Part shown: one piece after another, positions 10,969 to 22,854 of the stretch
Numbering within the stretch: position 1 is the first letter of the stretch
Layout of the letters: every line of letters starts with the position of its first letter
Assembly: GCA_002104905.1 (NCBI GenBank)
Contig: MCFE01000019.1
Span: forward strand, 124,001 to 188,000
Direction: 5' to 3'
Length of the DNA stretch: 64,000 nt
Source of the DNA: Basidiobolus meristosporus CBS 931.73
Taxonomy: Eukaryota > Basidiobolomycota > Basidiobolomycetes > Basidiobolales > Basidiobolaceae
The notes under the pieces: generated by a model
Database searches by the model: none
Seen by the model: the letters and a program-made list of their open reading frames with translations, nothing else
What the model was told of the DNA's origin: nothing
Translations under genes and position numbers: made by a program

Positions 10969-13383
10969 ATGAGCACCTATCGCCAACCCTACTCTGACCA
11001 TCCGTTAGCTCATGACAGCCATGGGTATTCCCCGGAGAACCCATTTAACGATCCTCAAGGAAATGAGCATATAGAGGAGCTCTATAATGCAAACATAGCC
11101 CCTCCTCCAGGCTCCAGGCGGTATAGACAATACATTGAAGATCGCCGTAAGAGTATCCGGCACATTGAGCTAATTTCCGGTAATTTGGTGATCGAATGTC
11201 CCATTGCAGATAAAATCCTTGAGAGAGCGCCTAGCAAGGGAGAAGAGTTTGAAACAATGCGATACACCGCGGCAACTTGTGACCCAAATGATTTTCTGCA
11301 TAACAGATATACCTTGCGTCCAGCAATGTTTGGTCGCAGTACAGAGCTTTTTATCGTGATGACCATGTACAACGAGGATGAGCAACTTTTCGTCAAGACT
11401 TTTACCGGAGTCATAAAGAACATCCGGCACCTCTGTAACCGCTCCAAGTCGAAGGTGTGGGGTAATGAGGGGTGGAAGAAATGCGTTGTCTGCGTTGTGG
11501 CTGATGGTCGAACCAAAGTTCATCCAAGAGTTTTGAAGGTTTTAGGCGCCATGGGTGTTTATCAAGATGGCATTGCGCAGAGTACGGTCAATGGAAAGAA
11601 TGTTACTGCACATATCTATGAATATACCTCTCAGCTTTACCTTGACGGTGATATGAGGGTGCATTCCATCGCTGAGCAGGACTTCGTACCTATACAAATG
11701 GTCTTTTGCTTGAAGGAAAAAAACGCCAAGAAACTGAACTCGCATCGTTGGTTTTTCAACGCTTTTGCCCCACTTCTCAACCCCAACGTGTGTATTCTGC
11801 TAGATGTTGGAACCCGTCCTAGTGGTACTTCGATCTATCACCTGTGGAAAGCATTCGACAGGAATCCGAATGTAGGGGGCGCCTGCGGTGAAATCTGTGT
11901 TGAGTTGGGCTCTGGCTGCTCAAATCTTTGGAACCCTTTGGTTGCGGCCCAAAACTTCGAATACAAGATGAGCAATATTTTGGATAAACCATTGGAGAGT
12001 GTTTTTGGATACATCAGCGTGTTACCTGGAGCGTTCTCAGCCTATCGCTACGCTGCATTGAAAAACACCTCCCCTGGCGTTGGTCCACTTGCCTCATACT
12101 TTAAAGGGGAATCCATGCACGGCGCTGATGCCACAGGTGGTATCTTTGAAGCTAACATGTATCTCGCTGAGGATCGTATTCTCTGCTTTGAGCTGTGTGC
12201 CAAGAAAAACTGCAAATGGGTTCTCAAATACGTAAAATCAGCCAAGGCGGAGACTGACGTTCCAGATAATTGGCCCGAGTTTATTTCACAGAGACGGCGC
12301 TGGTTGAACGGATCTCAATTTGCTGCATTCTTTGCCACGGCACATTGGTTCCAGATCTGGAAAACAAACCACAGTCTCTACCGTAAAGCATTGTTCATGA
12401 TTCAATTCATCTATAATGTTGTCAACTTGTTCTTCTCGTGGTTCGCCCTTGGTAATTTCTACCTCACCTTTTATTTCATTGGCCAGGAGACGTCTTCCGA
12501 TGACCACGAAGGAGGCCCAGATCCCTTCTTTCACAAATCAAAATACGTCTACTCCATAGTGCGTGAGATTTTCCTACTGGGCATCATAGTGCAGTTCGTA
12601 CTATCGTTGGGAAATCGCCCGCAGGGGTCCAAGATCATCTACCTTCTCTGTGTATATTTGTTTGCCTTCGTAATGGCCATTATGCTATACACTATTGGCT
12701 TCAACCTAACAGTCTATTTCAGCGATCCCGATGTCTACAACAACCTATTGAAGCAGCCATTCACCAAAGAGACAGTCAACATTTTCATTGCTGTGGCCTC
12801 CACCTACGGACTATACTTTGTATCCTCGTTTCTTTACTTCGAGCCATGGCACATGTTCACCTCCTTTGTCCAGTACATGTTCATCTTCCCATCATATGTG
12901 TGCATCCTCATGGTGTACGCATTCTGTAATACACATGATGTATCTTGGGGCACCAAAGGTGACAACAATGCCTCCGCCAACCTTGGAACCGTTACATCCC
13001 TCACGAATAAGAAGGGTGTCGAGGTGGTCGCTGTGGAAGTCCCCACTGAAAAGCAAGACGTCAACGCATTGTATGCTGACCTATTATCCGATCTCCAGAT
13101 GAAGCCCGAGCCGGAGAAACAACAAACAGATGCTGCTACAAAACGGGAAGATTACTACCGGCTATTCCGTACACATACGGTGCTTATCTGGATGTTTAGC
13201 AACGTTGTTCTGATTTTGGCATTTCAATCCGATGTTGTCAACGGTTGGATCCGCAGCGTTGCTGGGGGCTATGTCAGCTCTAGGCCCTATCTGGATTTCA
13301 TCTTTTGGTCAATGGCTGGATTGTCAGCATTCAAATTTCTGGGCTGCGTGATATATTTGTACTTGAGGATCATGTTTGGTTGA
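10969..13383 (+). CDS. CHS: chitin synthase, division 1 (GT2)
   Basis: Membrane glycosyltransferase that polymerises chitin from UDP-GlcNAc at the plasma membrane. One uninterrupted frame of 804 residues. The N-terminal Chitin_synth_1N region ([14 protein letters not shown] near 65) is followed by the GT2 core: VVADGR near 175, LDVGTRP near 280, the acidic LAEDRIL near 400 and the product-binding QRRRWLNGS starting at residue 441. Five to seven membrane spans follow (about 470–690 and two near the C-terminus, 730–804). These features place it in division 1 (classes I–III); the short N-terminus without a long Pro/Gln tail fits classes I/II better. It is intronless in an intron-rich neighbourhood, apart from a possible 5' UTR intron ending right at the ATG. 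The exact class needs a tree. Confidence 0.96.
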   Translation: MSTYRQPYSDHPLAHDSHGYSPENPFNDPQGNEHIEELYNANIAPPPGSRRYRQYIEDRRKSIRHIELISGNLVIECPIADKILERAPSKGEEFETMRYTAATCDPNDFLHNRYTLRPAMFGRSTELFIVMTMYNEDEQLFVKTFTGVIKNIRHLCNRSKSKVWGNEGWKKCVVCVVADGRTKVHPRVLKVLGAMGVYQDGIAQSTVNGKNVTAHIYEYTSQLYLDGDMRVHSIAEQDFVPIQMVFCLKEKNAKKLNSHRWFFNAFAPLLNPNVCILLDVGTRPSGTSIYHLWKAFDRNPNVGGACGEICVELGSGCSNLWNPLVAAQNFEYKMSNILDKPLESVFGYISVLPGAFSAYRYAALKNTSPGVGPLASYFKGESMHGADATGGIFEANMYLAEDRILCFELCAKKNCKWVLKYVKSAKAETDVPDNWPEFISQRRRWLNGSQFAAFFATAHWFQIWKTNHSLYRKALFMIQFIYNVVNLFFSWFALGNFYLTFYFIGQETSSDDHEGGPDPFFHKSKYVYSIVREIFLLGIIVQFVLSLGNRPQGSKIIYLLCVYLFAFVMAIMLYTIGFNLTVYFSDPDVYNNLLKQPFTKETVNIFIAVASTYGLYFVSSFLYFEPWHMFTSFVQYMFIFPSYVCILMVYAFCNTHDVSWGTKGDNNASANLGTVTSLTNKKGVEVVAVEVPTEKQDVNALYADLLSDLQMKPEPEKQQTDAATKREDYYRLFRTHTVLIWMFSNVVLILAFQSDVVNGWIRSVAGGYVSSRPYLDFIFWSMAGLSAFKFLGCVIYLYLRIMFG

Positions 13384-13915
13384 TATTGCTCCAGAGCTTT
13401 GTAATTAATGCAATGTCTAGGACTCACACATGCCTGATTGATTTGGCGTATCTTGTTACTCGCAGGACAACTTCGTTTGCTGGATTCATCAAGTTGGATA
13501 AAATACAGGGATTGCCTATAGGATAAAGATAGCTTACGATTGGCTATCGTGAAATCTACCAACCATAACCACAACATTCTCAAGAGAAATCAATTTAAAC
13601 ACTGACAAGGATCTCTAAACGTCAGTGAACTCCCTTAGAGCGGGGCATTTTTGACGTGTAAATTTGATTACCAGTCCAGCAATGGATGTTGATCCGATTT
13701 TTGACGGGAAGTTTCACTAGCTCTCCACACCAAAAAATTCCACTTCCCAAGGGATTTATTTCAAAGAAAAAAGGCCTGAAAGGAGATGTAACTGGGATGC
13801 TCCGAAAAAGAAAAGCACCGTGATTCTTTAAAGATGCAAATGGTCGGTTCAATTCGAAAAAAGAACGCAGAAACGTTGGTTGGTGAATGGTATAAATGGT
13901 TCGGACGTAAACCGC
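13384..13915. other. convergent 3' spacer CHS/bL34m
   Basis: No gene supported; 3' ends of two convergent genes. Confidence 0.5.
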
Positions 13916-14383
13916 TTAGTGGGACAGATATTTGCGTCCCTTGAGCTTTCTCCGGTTGAGGATCCTACGTCCGGACTTGGTGCGGATTCTTGCCAAGAAA
14001 CCGTGGCGTCTTTTGCGAACTAGATTACTGGGCTGGTACTCGTTACCATAAGTGACGCATCGAACCTGCTCCATTCCGTTAAGACGGAGTCCCAAAGGAA
14101 TGCTAAAATGAGACATACGATTTAGCATATGAACCCAGGGTGCAGGTAGGTAGGCCACGATTTGACTTACTTGAGGGCATTGGAAGGTCCAGCAAAACGA
14201 CTATTTTGTAAGAGGGAAGGTTTAGTTATGCGTGGCATGTGTTTGATAGAAAGTTCATGAGTATTGTGACTAAAATTACCTGGCGAAATGGCCAGCTAAC
14301 GACTGAACCCCAGTGACATTTCTCAACGTAGGTTGACGAATGCTAGTCAACAAGCTGAAAGGTCTGGTAAGTAATTGAAACAT
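13916..14383 (-). CDS. MRPL34: mitochondrial ribosomal protein bL34m
   Basis: Large-subunit protein of the mitochondrial ribosome. Three exons (14383–14280, 14200–14171, 14102–13916) close to 106 residues. The C-terminus is the bL34 signature: [19 protein letters not shown] followed by [15 protein letters not shown], rich in Arg/Lys for rRNA contact. The first exon supplies a presequence ([17 protein letters not shown]) with Arg, Ser and Leu and no acids, as needed for mitochondrial import. The middle exon is only 30 bases. Other ATGs lie in the second intron and in exon 3, but only the 14383 start gives a targeting signal and an unbroken frame through all three junctions. Confidence 0.9.
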
Positions 14384-15298
14384 GCTGGAGCGCCAAGAAG
14401 TTTGTTAATGCAGACTATTCAAGCTCAAGTTAAAGGCCCTTTTCGTCCTACAAAACCAGCAAGATTTTTGAATTTCAACTCTGGGGTCGGTCATCAAACA
14501 TACAAATTTTCATTTCCCAAAATGATCAATTCTGGTTGGTTTGAGGGTGAATATAATTAATCAAGATATGCTCGAATAAACAAATAAATGAGGCAACTGG
14601 TTTACCTTGGAGACAGTGGAGATAAGTGCCATCCAAAATGCCAACTTACAAATGCATTCACGTAAGATGTTTGTATCGTTTTGGCATCTCATCTGGTGAT
14701 GGGTGGGTGAGTGTTCGCGAGGAGGAAAACCAATTTCTACGGAGTCTCTATGGGTGTGATTTACATTGGCCTAATTATCAAATCGAGATATGCATTGTAT
14801 TCTTCTAGAAATATCGCACCAGGATCGTATTTGCATTGAGCATAAGCAGTGTATGGTTTGAAGATCATTTTTCCAATTTACATATAGGGCTCTATTCTAC
14901 CCTCGTGGTAAAGGACTCGACTTGTGCTTATCGATAAGGTACTTTGGGAAAGGTGCCCAAGTCAATTGGCTTTCGCCCGACCAATGGAGCTCGAACCTTG
15001 TCCAATTTCTGCCGTCGCCAGTAGGCCCCCATACTCTTCTCCCAAATACAGTTAACCAGGTAAGATGGCAGAAGGCCGTGCATGCTTTGCTACTTCGATT
15101 GGTTGTGCGCGGCTACAACCTGCTGGTATGAAGACCAAAAGATACATGGCCACAAGGTGAAGGAATATTAATAATTAACTTTTACTTGACAATAAATATA
15201 TTAACAGTGAAGGGAGGGAAAGAATACAATAGAATAGATGCTTTGAGTTGATTGATGAATACAGTAGATGAAGAGGGAAATGCAACCTGGCTCCCTTG
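14384..15298. other. spacer between bL34m and second cyclin
   Basis: About 0.9 kb with no supported gene. ORFs of 60–69 codons here have no recognisable content. Confidence 0.5.
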
Positions 15299-16159
15299 CT
15301 AATATAGTCTCTGCAGAGGCCAAACATCATTCTTCGAATTGATTGCTCCAACCAATATCGGAAAATCGTAGATGGATGAGCAATTGCCCAGCTTCCATGA
15401 GTCTATTCGGAGGCGGGTGGGATATTGCTTGCTGGTATGACAGATATTTCTGTCCACGGATTTTAACTTGCCAGTAGGTCGTCCATGGCCCTTCCCTTTA
15501 CTCTGCGGTACGGTCAAGGCTCTCTGGACTTCGGTCAACAGCTCTGCGCACCAAAACTCGTACTGTTCTTTTGACACGTGAAGTCTATATTGGATACAGC
15601 ATAGAAACTCCAATTCCAAATCATTTACTTGTGACAGAGTGGAGTTCGTGTAACGAGCCCAATCCATATTCAATGCGCTGATCTCCTGGTGATATTTAGC
15701 GGCAACTATCAACGCACCCAGAAACGTGTTTTTGGCGAAGTACAAGCGGTCGCTGGAATCGGTCTCCAATGTGGCCAGTTCGTCGAATCTCTCCTCACCA
15801 AATAGCGGAGCGGCTAACCCCATTTCTACTAGACAGTCATCACCATGGAGCTCGTGTTGTCGACCGAAAACATTATTCTCGATAATTCTACGTATTCTGT
15901 ACAGGTAGTAGAGAGAAATCATCACTGTAGAATGAAGCACCCGGGAGGTTTTCACTATCTCTCGGACGAATCCTCGAAATATCAGTCTTTTCGTCCGGGA
16001 AACAGCACCGAACGGGTGCCATACTCTATCGATCACGTATTCAACGGTGTCTATGTAGGGTTATTTCAATTATCTCGAAATACGATAGAAGCTGGGCAGG
16101 AAGGCTCACTTACCAACAAGAGATTCTAGTTCTCCATCGGCCACGCCAATGTAATGCAT
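15299..16159 (-). CDS. Pho80-like cyclin
   Basis: Second cyclin of the Pho80/Pcl class. Two exons (16159–16114, 16050–15299) give 265 residues. The cyclin box begins at about residue 18 (DTVEYVIDRVW) and continues with STVMISLYYLYRIRRI, KNTFLGALIVAAKYHQE, the WARYTNSTLSQVNDLELEFL helix and the Tyr-Arg pair of CCIQYRLHVSKEQYEFW. This pattern (a Pcl5/Clg1-like box with a long loop containing acidic residues between helices 1 and 2) predicts a partner of a Pho85-type kinase. The tail after about 190 has a basic patch (SKGKGHGRPTGKLKS) and no known domain. The first exon of 46 bases is assigned from a GTAAGT donor and an in-frame ATG. The subgroup is not determinable. Confidence 0.8.
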
Positions 16160-17735
16160 ATCAGAGAGGGGCGTTATAACAGTGAAGGGATATGGGAGGT
16201 AACAAGAAAAATGTATTTGTGAAGTGTTGGTGCTCAGCGGTCGAGACGGTTGGGCCAGTTTTATAGCTTATCGATACGTCGGAGGGTAGGCAAGCTGTAT
16301 AAATAAAGGTAAGACTTGCAAAATGCAATTCAGATAGCTTTCTCAAAAAGTCCAGCGCTGACCGGTTTTAATTTAAATCGACTCAAGGTGATCGAACCTA
16401 GTTAGTAGAGGGCTGACCATGTGACACGATTTCAAACATTTCAAGTATAATTCGTGGCCCAGATCGGTGCATCGAGCCGTTTCCAATCCAACAATCTGAC
16501 CAATTTTACTGCCAGGAATTTCCATTTCAATATTACATTCGCCTTCAACCGATCGCTCCTATTCCTTACGATTTATAGACAATATCGACAAGATGGAATT
16601 GTACGAGTTGAGGGATAGGCTTAGCCGAACAATCCCACGGCCCATTGCCGCTCGTCACTTTGCCGGGATTTGTGTTTCGTAGTGATTACACAGCGGTTTT
16701 CATGAAACGAACGTTTCAGCAGTCAATGGTGCCCTGAATTCATCATAAACCCATTAGTCGGCAACAATGTTGCCACGTAAGTCCATGCATACTTTGACGT
16801 AGCGATCATGACAGTAGCCGGGATGTTTAAGTACATACCCAGGTGAAGTGGAGACGGCATAGTGAGATCCTCTCAGTCAGACAATCGCATACTAGGCCTC
16901 AGTATCCGATGTCCAGCAAAGCTGAGTCCATACCTCAGTCCAAGAAGTTTCTATGGGGGAAGCCTCTTGCCAAGTGAACTGCCGCCAACTGAGGCAGAAT
17001 ATTAATGTATTATATATATAAATATGTTAATGTAATATATACACAATTGATCCGCATTTGTATTTGAGTTTGGGATCTTGTATATAAGCATATATATATG
17101 TGTGTGTTTTACACCCAGTTCCCTTAATTGGAGTGGCTGAATACATCTGATATCACTTGGACGACTGCATTGCATTCGAAACAGATACCTCTCACCGCGC
17201 CATGCCATATTGTGGAAACAACTAAATTTAGTTGTCGAACGGATGATTACTGTTACTCGAAATGTTAACGAAAGACTTCGTACGCTACTAGATCCAACTG
17301 GCAAGCACTCATAACATGTGGTTGCAGCAAAGTCGGTGTTGGATTCTTGCATAGATGGGTGAAGCTGTGCTGCCAACTCTGGTTCAATGCTAAAGTCCCT
17401 AAGGATGCAATGGGTGGGGTTTAATGAATGGTCACTCGTTGGTTAATATGCAAGCTTGGTATCTCTTGTATGGGCATTAGTACTGGTCATTTGCACTGCC
17501 CGGCGTAGACTACGTGCTTAATGGGTACGGTTTCCCTGTCACAAGAGTCCAGAGGTTATTGTCCGGCTCCATCGTCGGAGCCCTGTATCAATGGGCTGAA
17601 TTCCAATTCCTAAATATATACTGGGGACTCGGAGCTCACTTTATATAGTTCAAGAATTTATTTCATAGACAGGGAAAATTTCGGCAACCTATAAAGACAG
17701 GATACACGAAAATAACTGAAATATCGCAGGAATAA
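16160..17735. other. 1.6-kb spacer between second cyclin and RPS5
   Basis: No supported gene. An AT-rich patch lies at 17000–17105 with TATATA runs. Short ORFs such as the 29-codon frame beginning at 16593 do not extend across plausible splice sites into anything recognisable. Confidence 0.5.
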
Positions 17736-18453
17736 TTAACGGTTGCCTAAGGGAGAAATCAGGTCAGCACATGTGTACACATAGAAAGTACGCTAGAAAC
17801 ACTTACTCTTGGCGACACGCTCCAATTCGTCCTTCTTCTTGATGGCGTAACTGTTAGAGGAGCCCTTAGCAGCGTTGATGAGCTCATCAGCCAAGCATTC
17901 AGCAATGGTCTTGACATTTCTGAAAGCAGATTCACGGGTACCAGTGGTCAAAAGGTGAATGGCTTGGTTGACTCTTCTCAAAGGAGAAACATCGACAGCC
18001 TGTCTACGGACAGTGCCGGAGCTACCGATACGGGTAGAGTCTTCACGGGGTCCGGAGTTGATGATGGCATCAATGAGGACTTGAAGAGGGTTTTGATCGG
18101 TAAGAAGGTTGATGATCTCAAAAGCGTGCTTGACGATACGGACAGCCATGAGCTTCTTTCCGTTGTTACGTCCGTGCATCATGAGGGAGTTGGTAAGACG
18201 TTCAACAATAGGGCACTACAGAGCACAAAAGGTTAGCAGACTGAACCCAGTGGAGGATATCCAGATCCCATACTTGAGCCTTTCTGAACTTCTTGGTGGC
18301 ATATCTACCAGCGGTGTGGGGCAAGTAGACGGGAGCTCTGATTTGGAGATAGTCGGTCAAGGAGATGTCCTTGATTTCGAGATCTTCATAAGACCACTTG
18401 TTGAAAAGCTGGATGCCTTGAGCCTCGGTGGTGATTTCAGCAGGAAGAGCCAT
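17736..18453 (-). CDS. RPS5: cytosolic ribosomal protein S5 (uS7)
   Basis: Small-subunit protein at the decoding head near the mRNA exit. Exons 18453–18274, 18215–17807 and 17746–17736 give 199 residues, close to other eukaryotic uS7 proteins. The sequence is strongly conserved: [37 protein letters not shown], then [20 protein letters not shown] and [20 protein letters not shown], ending [11 protein letters not shown]. The last coding exon is only 11 bases, supplying the final three residues and the stop; it follows from the family's AKSNR ending and a CCCTTAG acceptor. A TTTTTAG acceptor just upstream of the ATG suggests a 5' UTR intron. It is divergent from DCN1, 481 bases away. Confidence 0.97.
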
Positions 18454-18934
18454 GTTCTGTTTCCCCTAAAAAGGTAAACACCCATTAGTGCATATTCGAG
18501 GATGGATGGAAGCGAGAGTGAGCGGATATCGCTACACAAGGCGACTAGCAATAACGCAACTGACCGTAGTACTGAAGGAATAACAACCGACAGAAAAGAC
18601 CGTTCACCTTTCGCCTGACAGTGAATTTTGTTCATTTCGAACGCACCTTACAACCAATCACATTGGATCAAATCAGCAGACAAATTCTCGAGGATCAACG
18701 GAGCCGAGTGCGGAAATGAGGATTGCCATATTTTTTCGTCGGAATCTGGTTGGGATATCTTCGTATAACGGGGACTACTATTTGTGAATTAGGAGAGGGT
18801 TGGTGATGAGGTTGAACCAAAGATATCGTTTGGTAATATATCGGATTGATTTCTTCAAGCACCCAACTTTCTAGTCCTTCTAATATCCAACTTCAAGTGG
18901 GCTCACATTTCACTGTACACATTCACTCATAGTG
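18454..18934. promoter_or_regulatory. divergent promoter region RPS5/DCN1
   Basis: 481 bases between the start codons of RPS5 (minus) and DCN1 (plus). It must hold both promoters and probably a 5' UTR intron of RPS5. No specific element was identified with confidence. Confidence 0.5.
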
Positions 18935-20226
18935 ATGGTAAGTTGATTCAGTATATTGCCAGAAAGAGTCAACCATACGGCAAGTTTCAAGTCTCATCTT
19001 TGGCGGCGTAGAATTTTACCAGAAGAGCGCAACTAAATGAGAAGATAAAAACCTTCGTTGGGTTCACTAGTGCAAGGTAATGCAAAGGTACACCTAGGCT
19101 CAAATCCTCTCCAACGTATTTATATTGCTTTGGGAAAATGGGTACTTGTAGTGAGAAGGTTGCCCGTGAAACTCTCGAAGCTTATAATTGGAATGTTCAA
19201 CATGCGGTCGACGGGTATTTCAACGACACAATGTCTGACCAAGATAATGGGGTTCATGCAATTCCTATCAATTATCAAGAGCTCAGCAGTATATTTGAAA
19301 ATTACAAAGGTGAGTTGCTTATCTGAGAAGAGACTAGAGGTTGCACAAACCAACACACTAACTTCCTGTGAACAATCATGATCCTAAAGATCCTGACGAG
19401 GACGCTATCTTAGTCGAAGGAACAGAAAGGCTATGTAATGATCTTGAGGTGGACCCCACTGACGTCGTCATGTTGGTAGTAGCTTGGCACCTAAATGCAG
19501 AACGGATGTGCGAATTTAAAAGAAAGGGGTTTGTTGACGGGTGGGCTGCTTTAGGGTAAGCATGGCTGTATCTCTTGGTGGTGGACATCGATTAATGCGC
19601 AATGATCTAGATGCGACAGTTTAGATAAGATGAAGGGTGTACTTCCTGCATTGCGTGAGGAATTGAACGATGAAAAGATGTTCAAGCAAATCTATCAGTT
19701 CACCTTTAAATTCAGTAGAAGTGAGAATCAGAAAAGCCTGCGTATGAACTGTATTTGATTGTGCCTAGATAAGCCTCAACTGTTCTAACGTTCAAGTGAT
19801 TTGCAGCTCTTGATATCGCTATACTGTTGTGGCAGCTTCTTCTCGAAGGCCGATACACCCATCTTGACGTATGGATCAAGTTTTTACAGGAAAAACATGG
19901 GAAAGCCATATCAAAGGACACATGGAATCTGGTTCGTATCAAGATCAGGCTATCTGACCTAAGAGCATACTAATAACACCAACGATTGTAGTTTTTGGAT
20001 TTCACTAAAAGCTGCCCGAACGACTTCAGCGGCCATGACACTGAAGGTTAGGATACCCTATAATCATGCAGCTCTTGTCTATACTAATGCTTCTGGTATG
20101 CAGGTGCCTGGCCAGTTCTTATCGATGAAGTAAGTCTAGTCTCGTTCAGCAGTGCAATCTATTCAGACTCTCATCTTCATCTTCATTCAGTTTGTGGAGT
20201 ATGCCATAGAGCAGCAAGGAGCATGA
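18935..20226 (+). CDS. DCN1: DCN1-like cullin neddylation E3 (DCUN1)
   Basis: Scaffold E3 that brings Nedd8-charged Ubc12 to cullins. Nine exons (18935–18937, 19012–19076, 19152–19309, 19390–19555, 19611–19720, 19807–19931, 19992–20046, 20104–20129, 20191–20226) close to 247 residues. The N-terminal UBA domain reads RAQLNEKIKTFVGFTSASEK then YNWNVQHAVDGYF. The PONY (potentiating neddylation) domain follows: EGTERLCNDLEVDPTDVVML, AILLWQLLLEGRYTHLDVWI, SKDTWNLFLDF and the closing GAWPVLIDEFVEYA, including the DAD-type acidic patch. The first exon is the ATG alone, followed by GTAAGT; starting at the later ATG (19138) would cut off the first UBA helix. Some acceptors (exon 4) are a best choice among neighbours. 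Confidence 0.92.
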
Positions 20227-20640
20227 GTTTCGTCGAGGATGAGGCTCGTGCATGAATCCGATCGGACATGGGGCATAATAAATTCGGATTCTCGTACATA
20301 TTGCAATCCACCGCCACCTGACGTGGACACAAGAAATTTGAGAAATAAAGGAATTCCGTTTATTTCTAAAGTGATTTTGGAATAACTAATAGAAAAGAAT
20401 CGATGGAAACTCGTAACGACCAAATGTGAATATATACAGGAAGAGGAAGGATCGCATGCCAACAATGCTCCATAATGTTAATATCTTACAATCTGGCTTT
20501 CCCTCACGACGTAATTCTCGGATGCACCGTACCACCAGGTCCGATTCGAAGGAGATATTTGCCATCAACCATGGTAGAATGTAACTGTACACCCCTTACG
20601 GATCCAGTCCGATTATGTTCCTGGGTAATGAAGATGGAAT
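20227..20640. other. convergent 3' spacer DCN1/PHD protein
   Basis: 414 bases with no supported gene between two convergent 3' ends. Confidence 0.5.
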
Positions 20641-22854
20641 CTATGATGGGAGCGTTTGGTCTAGGACACATAGTCTGTATCTATTACGTCTATAAATAAA
20701 TGGCTTAGACACTGGCTCGGACAGGAATCCGTCAACAATGATTGGTTTACCTCCGAATACAGTGTCCATATTGAAAGGATCAGCAGGCCATTCGACATTT
20801 TCAGAGATAGCGCTCGGTAGCATTGAAAAGTCTGTCCGGGGATCTGTGAAGGAGAAAAATTGATTCGGATCTTCACTGTTGAAGTCGTAAAGACTTTGAG
20901 GATCTTCGCTATGGGGAATAGAAAAGTTGGGCGCACTGAATGCCGAAGGATACGTCAGCTGGGTGCCTGGTGACGAGACCGACGAAAACAACGTACCTGG
21001 CTATCACTGGGGTCTCGTACATTTGGTGGCTAGAGAGTGGATCGTCTGACTGAGGTATATCGGAAAATGGATCTGACATGAACTCGGTAGCCTGTGGAAA
21101 GTGGGTGAGCTCCAGGTAAGCTGCTGCTTAGAGGGTGTTCGCTTACCAAGGAGTTGAAGTTGTACATTGGATTGGCCTGGCTTACTCGGTTGTATACACT
21201 CTGAGGCTTGGAAATAAATTGCTATAATAACAATGCATTGTTGGTAATTGTAACCATCTATAATGACACCGTAACGAATACATACTCGGTAAGTGTCATC
21301 GTACTCTAGGCATGGCTCTGATATGAACCCATTAACATCACTGGACAGAACATCCGCGCCATCAAATGGCGGGACATCTGAAAATAGCATGTACATGTCG
21401 TCGTCATTCTCGAATAGAAGGGACTGCAACTGCCCGGTTCCTGGGTTTACAGAAGCACTGTCCGTATTATCAAATGCCGGCAGCTCACCATCCGAATCAA
21501 ACGGATCGGTGGCTAGTTCCCCGTGCGACGATTGGAGCGAGTCTTGGTATAAATCCTGGGGCTCCTCGTACGGAAGATCCTCGGTTGGTATGTCAGATGG
21601 AAGCAGGTACGGCGCAAATGTTGGCATGGATGCAGATTTCTTGGATATCTGATTGAGATTGGTAACGTTTTGGCCCTTTACTCCAGATGTACACTTGGGA
21701 CAGAAGTATTTCTCCGGTAAATCATCTTCAGCAATGCCTAGACAGCCAAGATGAAGCCAGTTGCGGCACAGGTCACAAAAGATCATGGTACCAATGTCGG
21801 AGCGGTCACGCCCGCAAATGCAGTCCACAATATCGTCGGTCTTTCGAGAACATCTGTGGTTTTTGTAACCGCGGGAGGTTTTGTACTTCTTCTGGCATTT
21901 TGAACAACTAAATGGAACGACCGATGCTTCCGAAGAGAATGATGCCCTACTCTTGTGATGCGACGCCCGGATTTTCTCATTATGTCTTCCCACCCGGAAC
22001 TTCGATATGCCGAACTGAGGAATATGCTGTCTTTCATTGAGTGAAAAGGTTTCACGAGCAGCAAAAGTGCTTGAGATCTTATGGAAATTCTCGCTACTCC
22101 CGATGACGAGCGAGCTGCGGGAAATTATCATGCGTGGAGAGCCGGCAACCGTGACCCTGCGGTGACTGAGAGGTGACCTTTTCGCCACCGGCTTATAACT
22201 TGTTTTGATTCTCTTGAATGCGTCCATTAGGGTAAACCGAAGCCCATTGATTGGGCTTAGCACCTTTGTTTTTTCACTATTTGGTGAGGGTGTCTGTGAG
22301 GGCACCGTGATGGGTGATGTTTCTGAAGACGGAATTCCCGAAGTCACATTTGCTGGACGTTGTGGGAGAATCTTGTTCATGGATACATGGGTTATGCTGC
22401 AATTCTGGTCCCGCATCTGCGTATTCTCACTCTCGGTAGCCAGAGCAAATTCAAGACTACTGGCAGAGCGATTCTTCTTCTCAGCAGGGAGGTCCTTGTA
22501 GCTCTGGGAGACCTGTCCATCATAAATCTGTCCTCTAGCGTCGGTAGTCAGCGAGCGCTTTCTGATGTTCCCTGGGGTAGGTATAGAAGGACATTTGGAA
22601 CCGCCATTCCCGGACAAAGCAGGCTTCAAAGGGGGCTTTGCTCTAGGGAGCGAAAAGGTGGATATTCTTTTGATGGTCTTGAACGGCGAGGTCACTGGAT
22701 CAACTTTGGGCATTTTTCTCTCCCTTGTGGCGGTGACTGGAAAAGTGTTCTGATAAAAGGTTTTCTCCCTCAGGTTTTCCTGATTTTCGACGCTGTTTGG
22801 TGAGAAGTCAATTCGATTAGTAACAGGCGACCGCGAGATGACGCAGATGAACAA
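20641..22854 (-). CDS. PHD-finger protein with C2HC-like finger and acidic C-terminus
   Basis: Probable chromatin reader or transcription factor, not tied to a named protein. Four exons (22854–21286, 21221–21147, 21091–20997, 20935–20641) close to 677 residues. Residues 317–335 form a Cys-x2-Cys...His-x-Cys motif. A C4HC3 PHD finger follows (Cys345, 347, 360, 363, His368, Cys371, 385, 388), with MIFCDLCRNWLHLGC and the Trp after Cys363 typical for binding a histone H3 tail. The N-terminal 300 residues are basic, Ser/Pro rich and disordered-looking. The C-terminal 270 are acidic with repeated aromatic/Asp/Pro motifs (GFISEP, GFLSEP, LYDFNSEDP). The start may be the internal Met at 22713 (MPKVDPV), which has a better look than the first ATG. 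Function beyond chromatin or activation is unknown. Confidence 0.8.

Noticed and set aside
16593-16682. Short ORF starting MELYELRDRLS
   Set aside because: It looks protein-like but stops after 29 codons and no donor or acceptor extends it convincingly.
17002-17376. 124-codon minus-strand ORF
   Set aside because: Ends in an AT-rich run of Ile/Tyr codons; no recognisable content.
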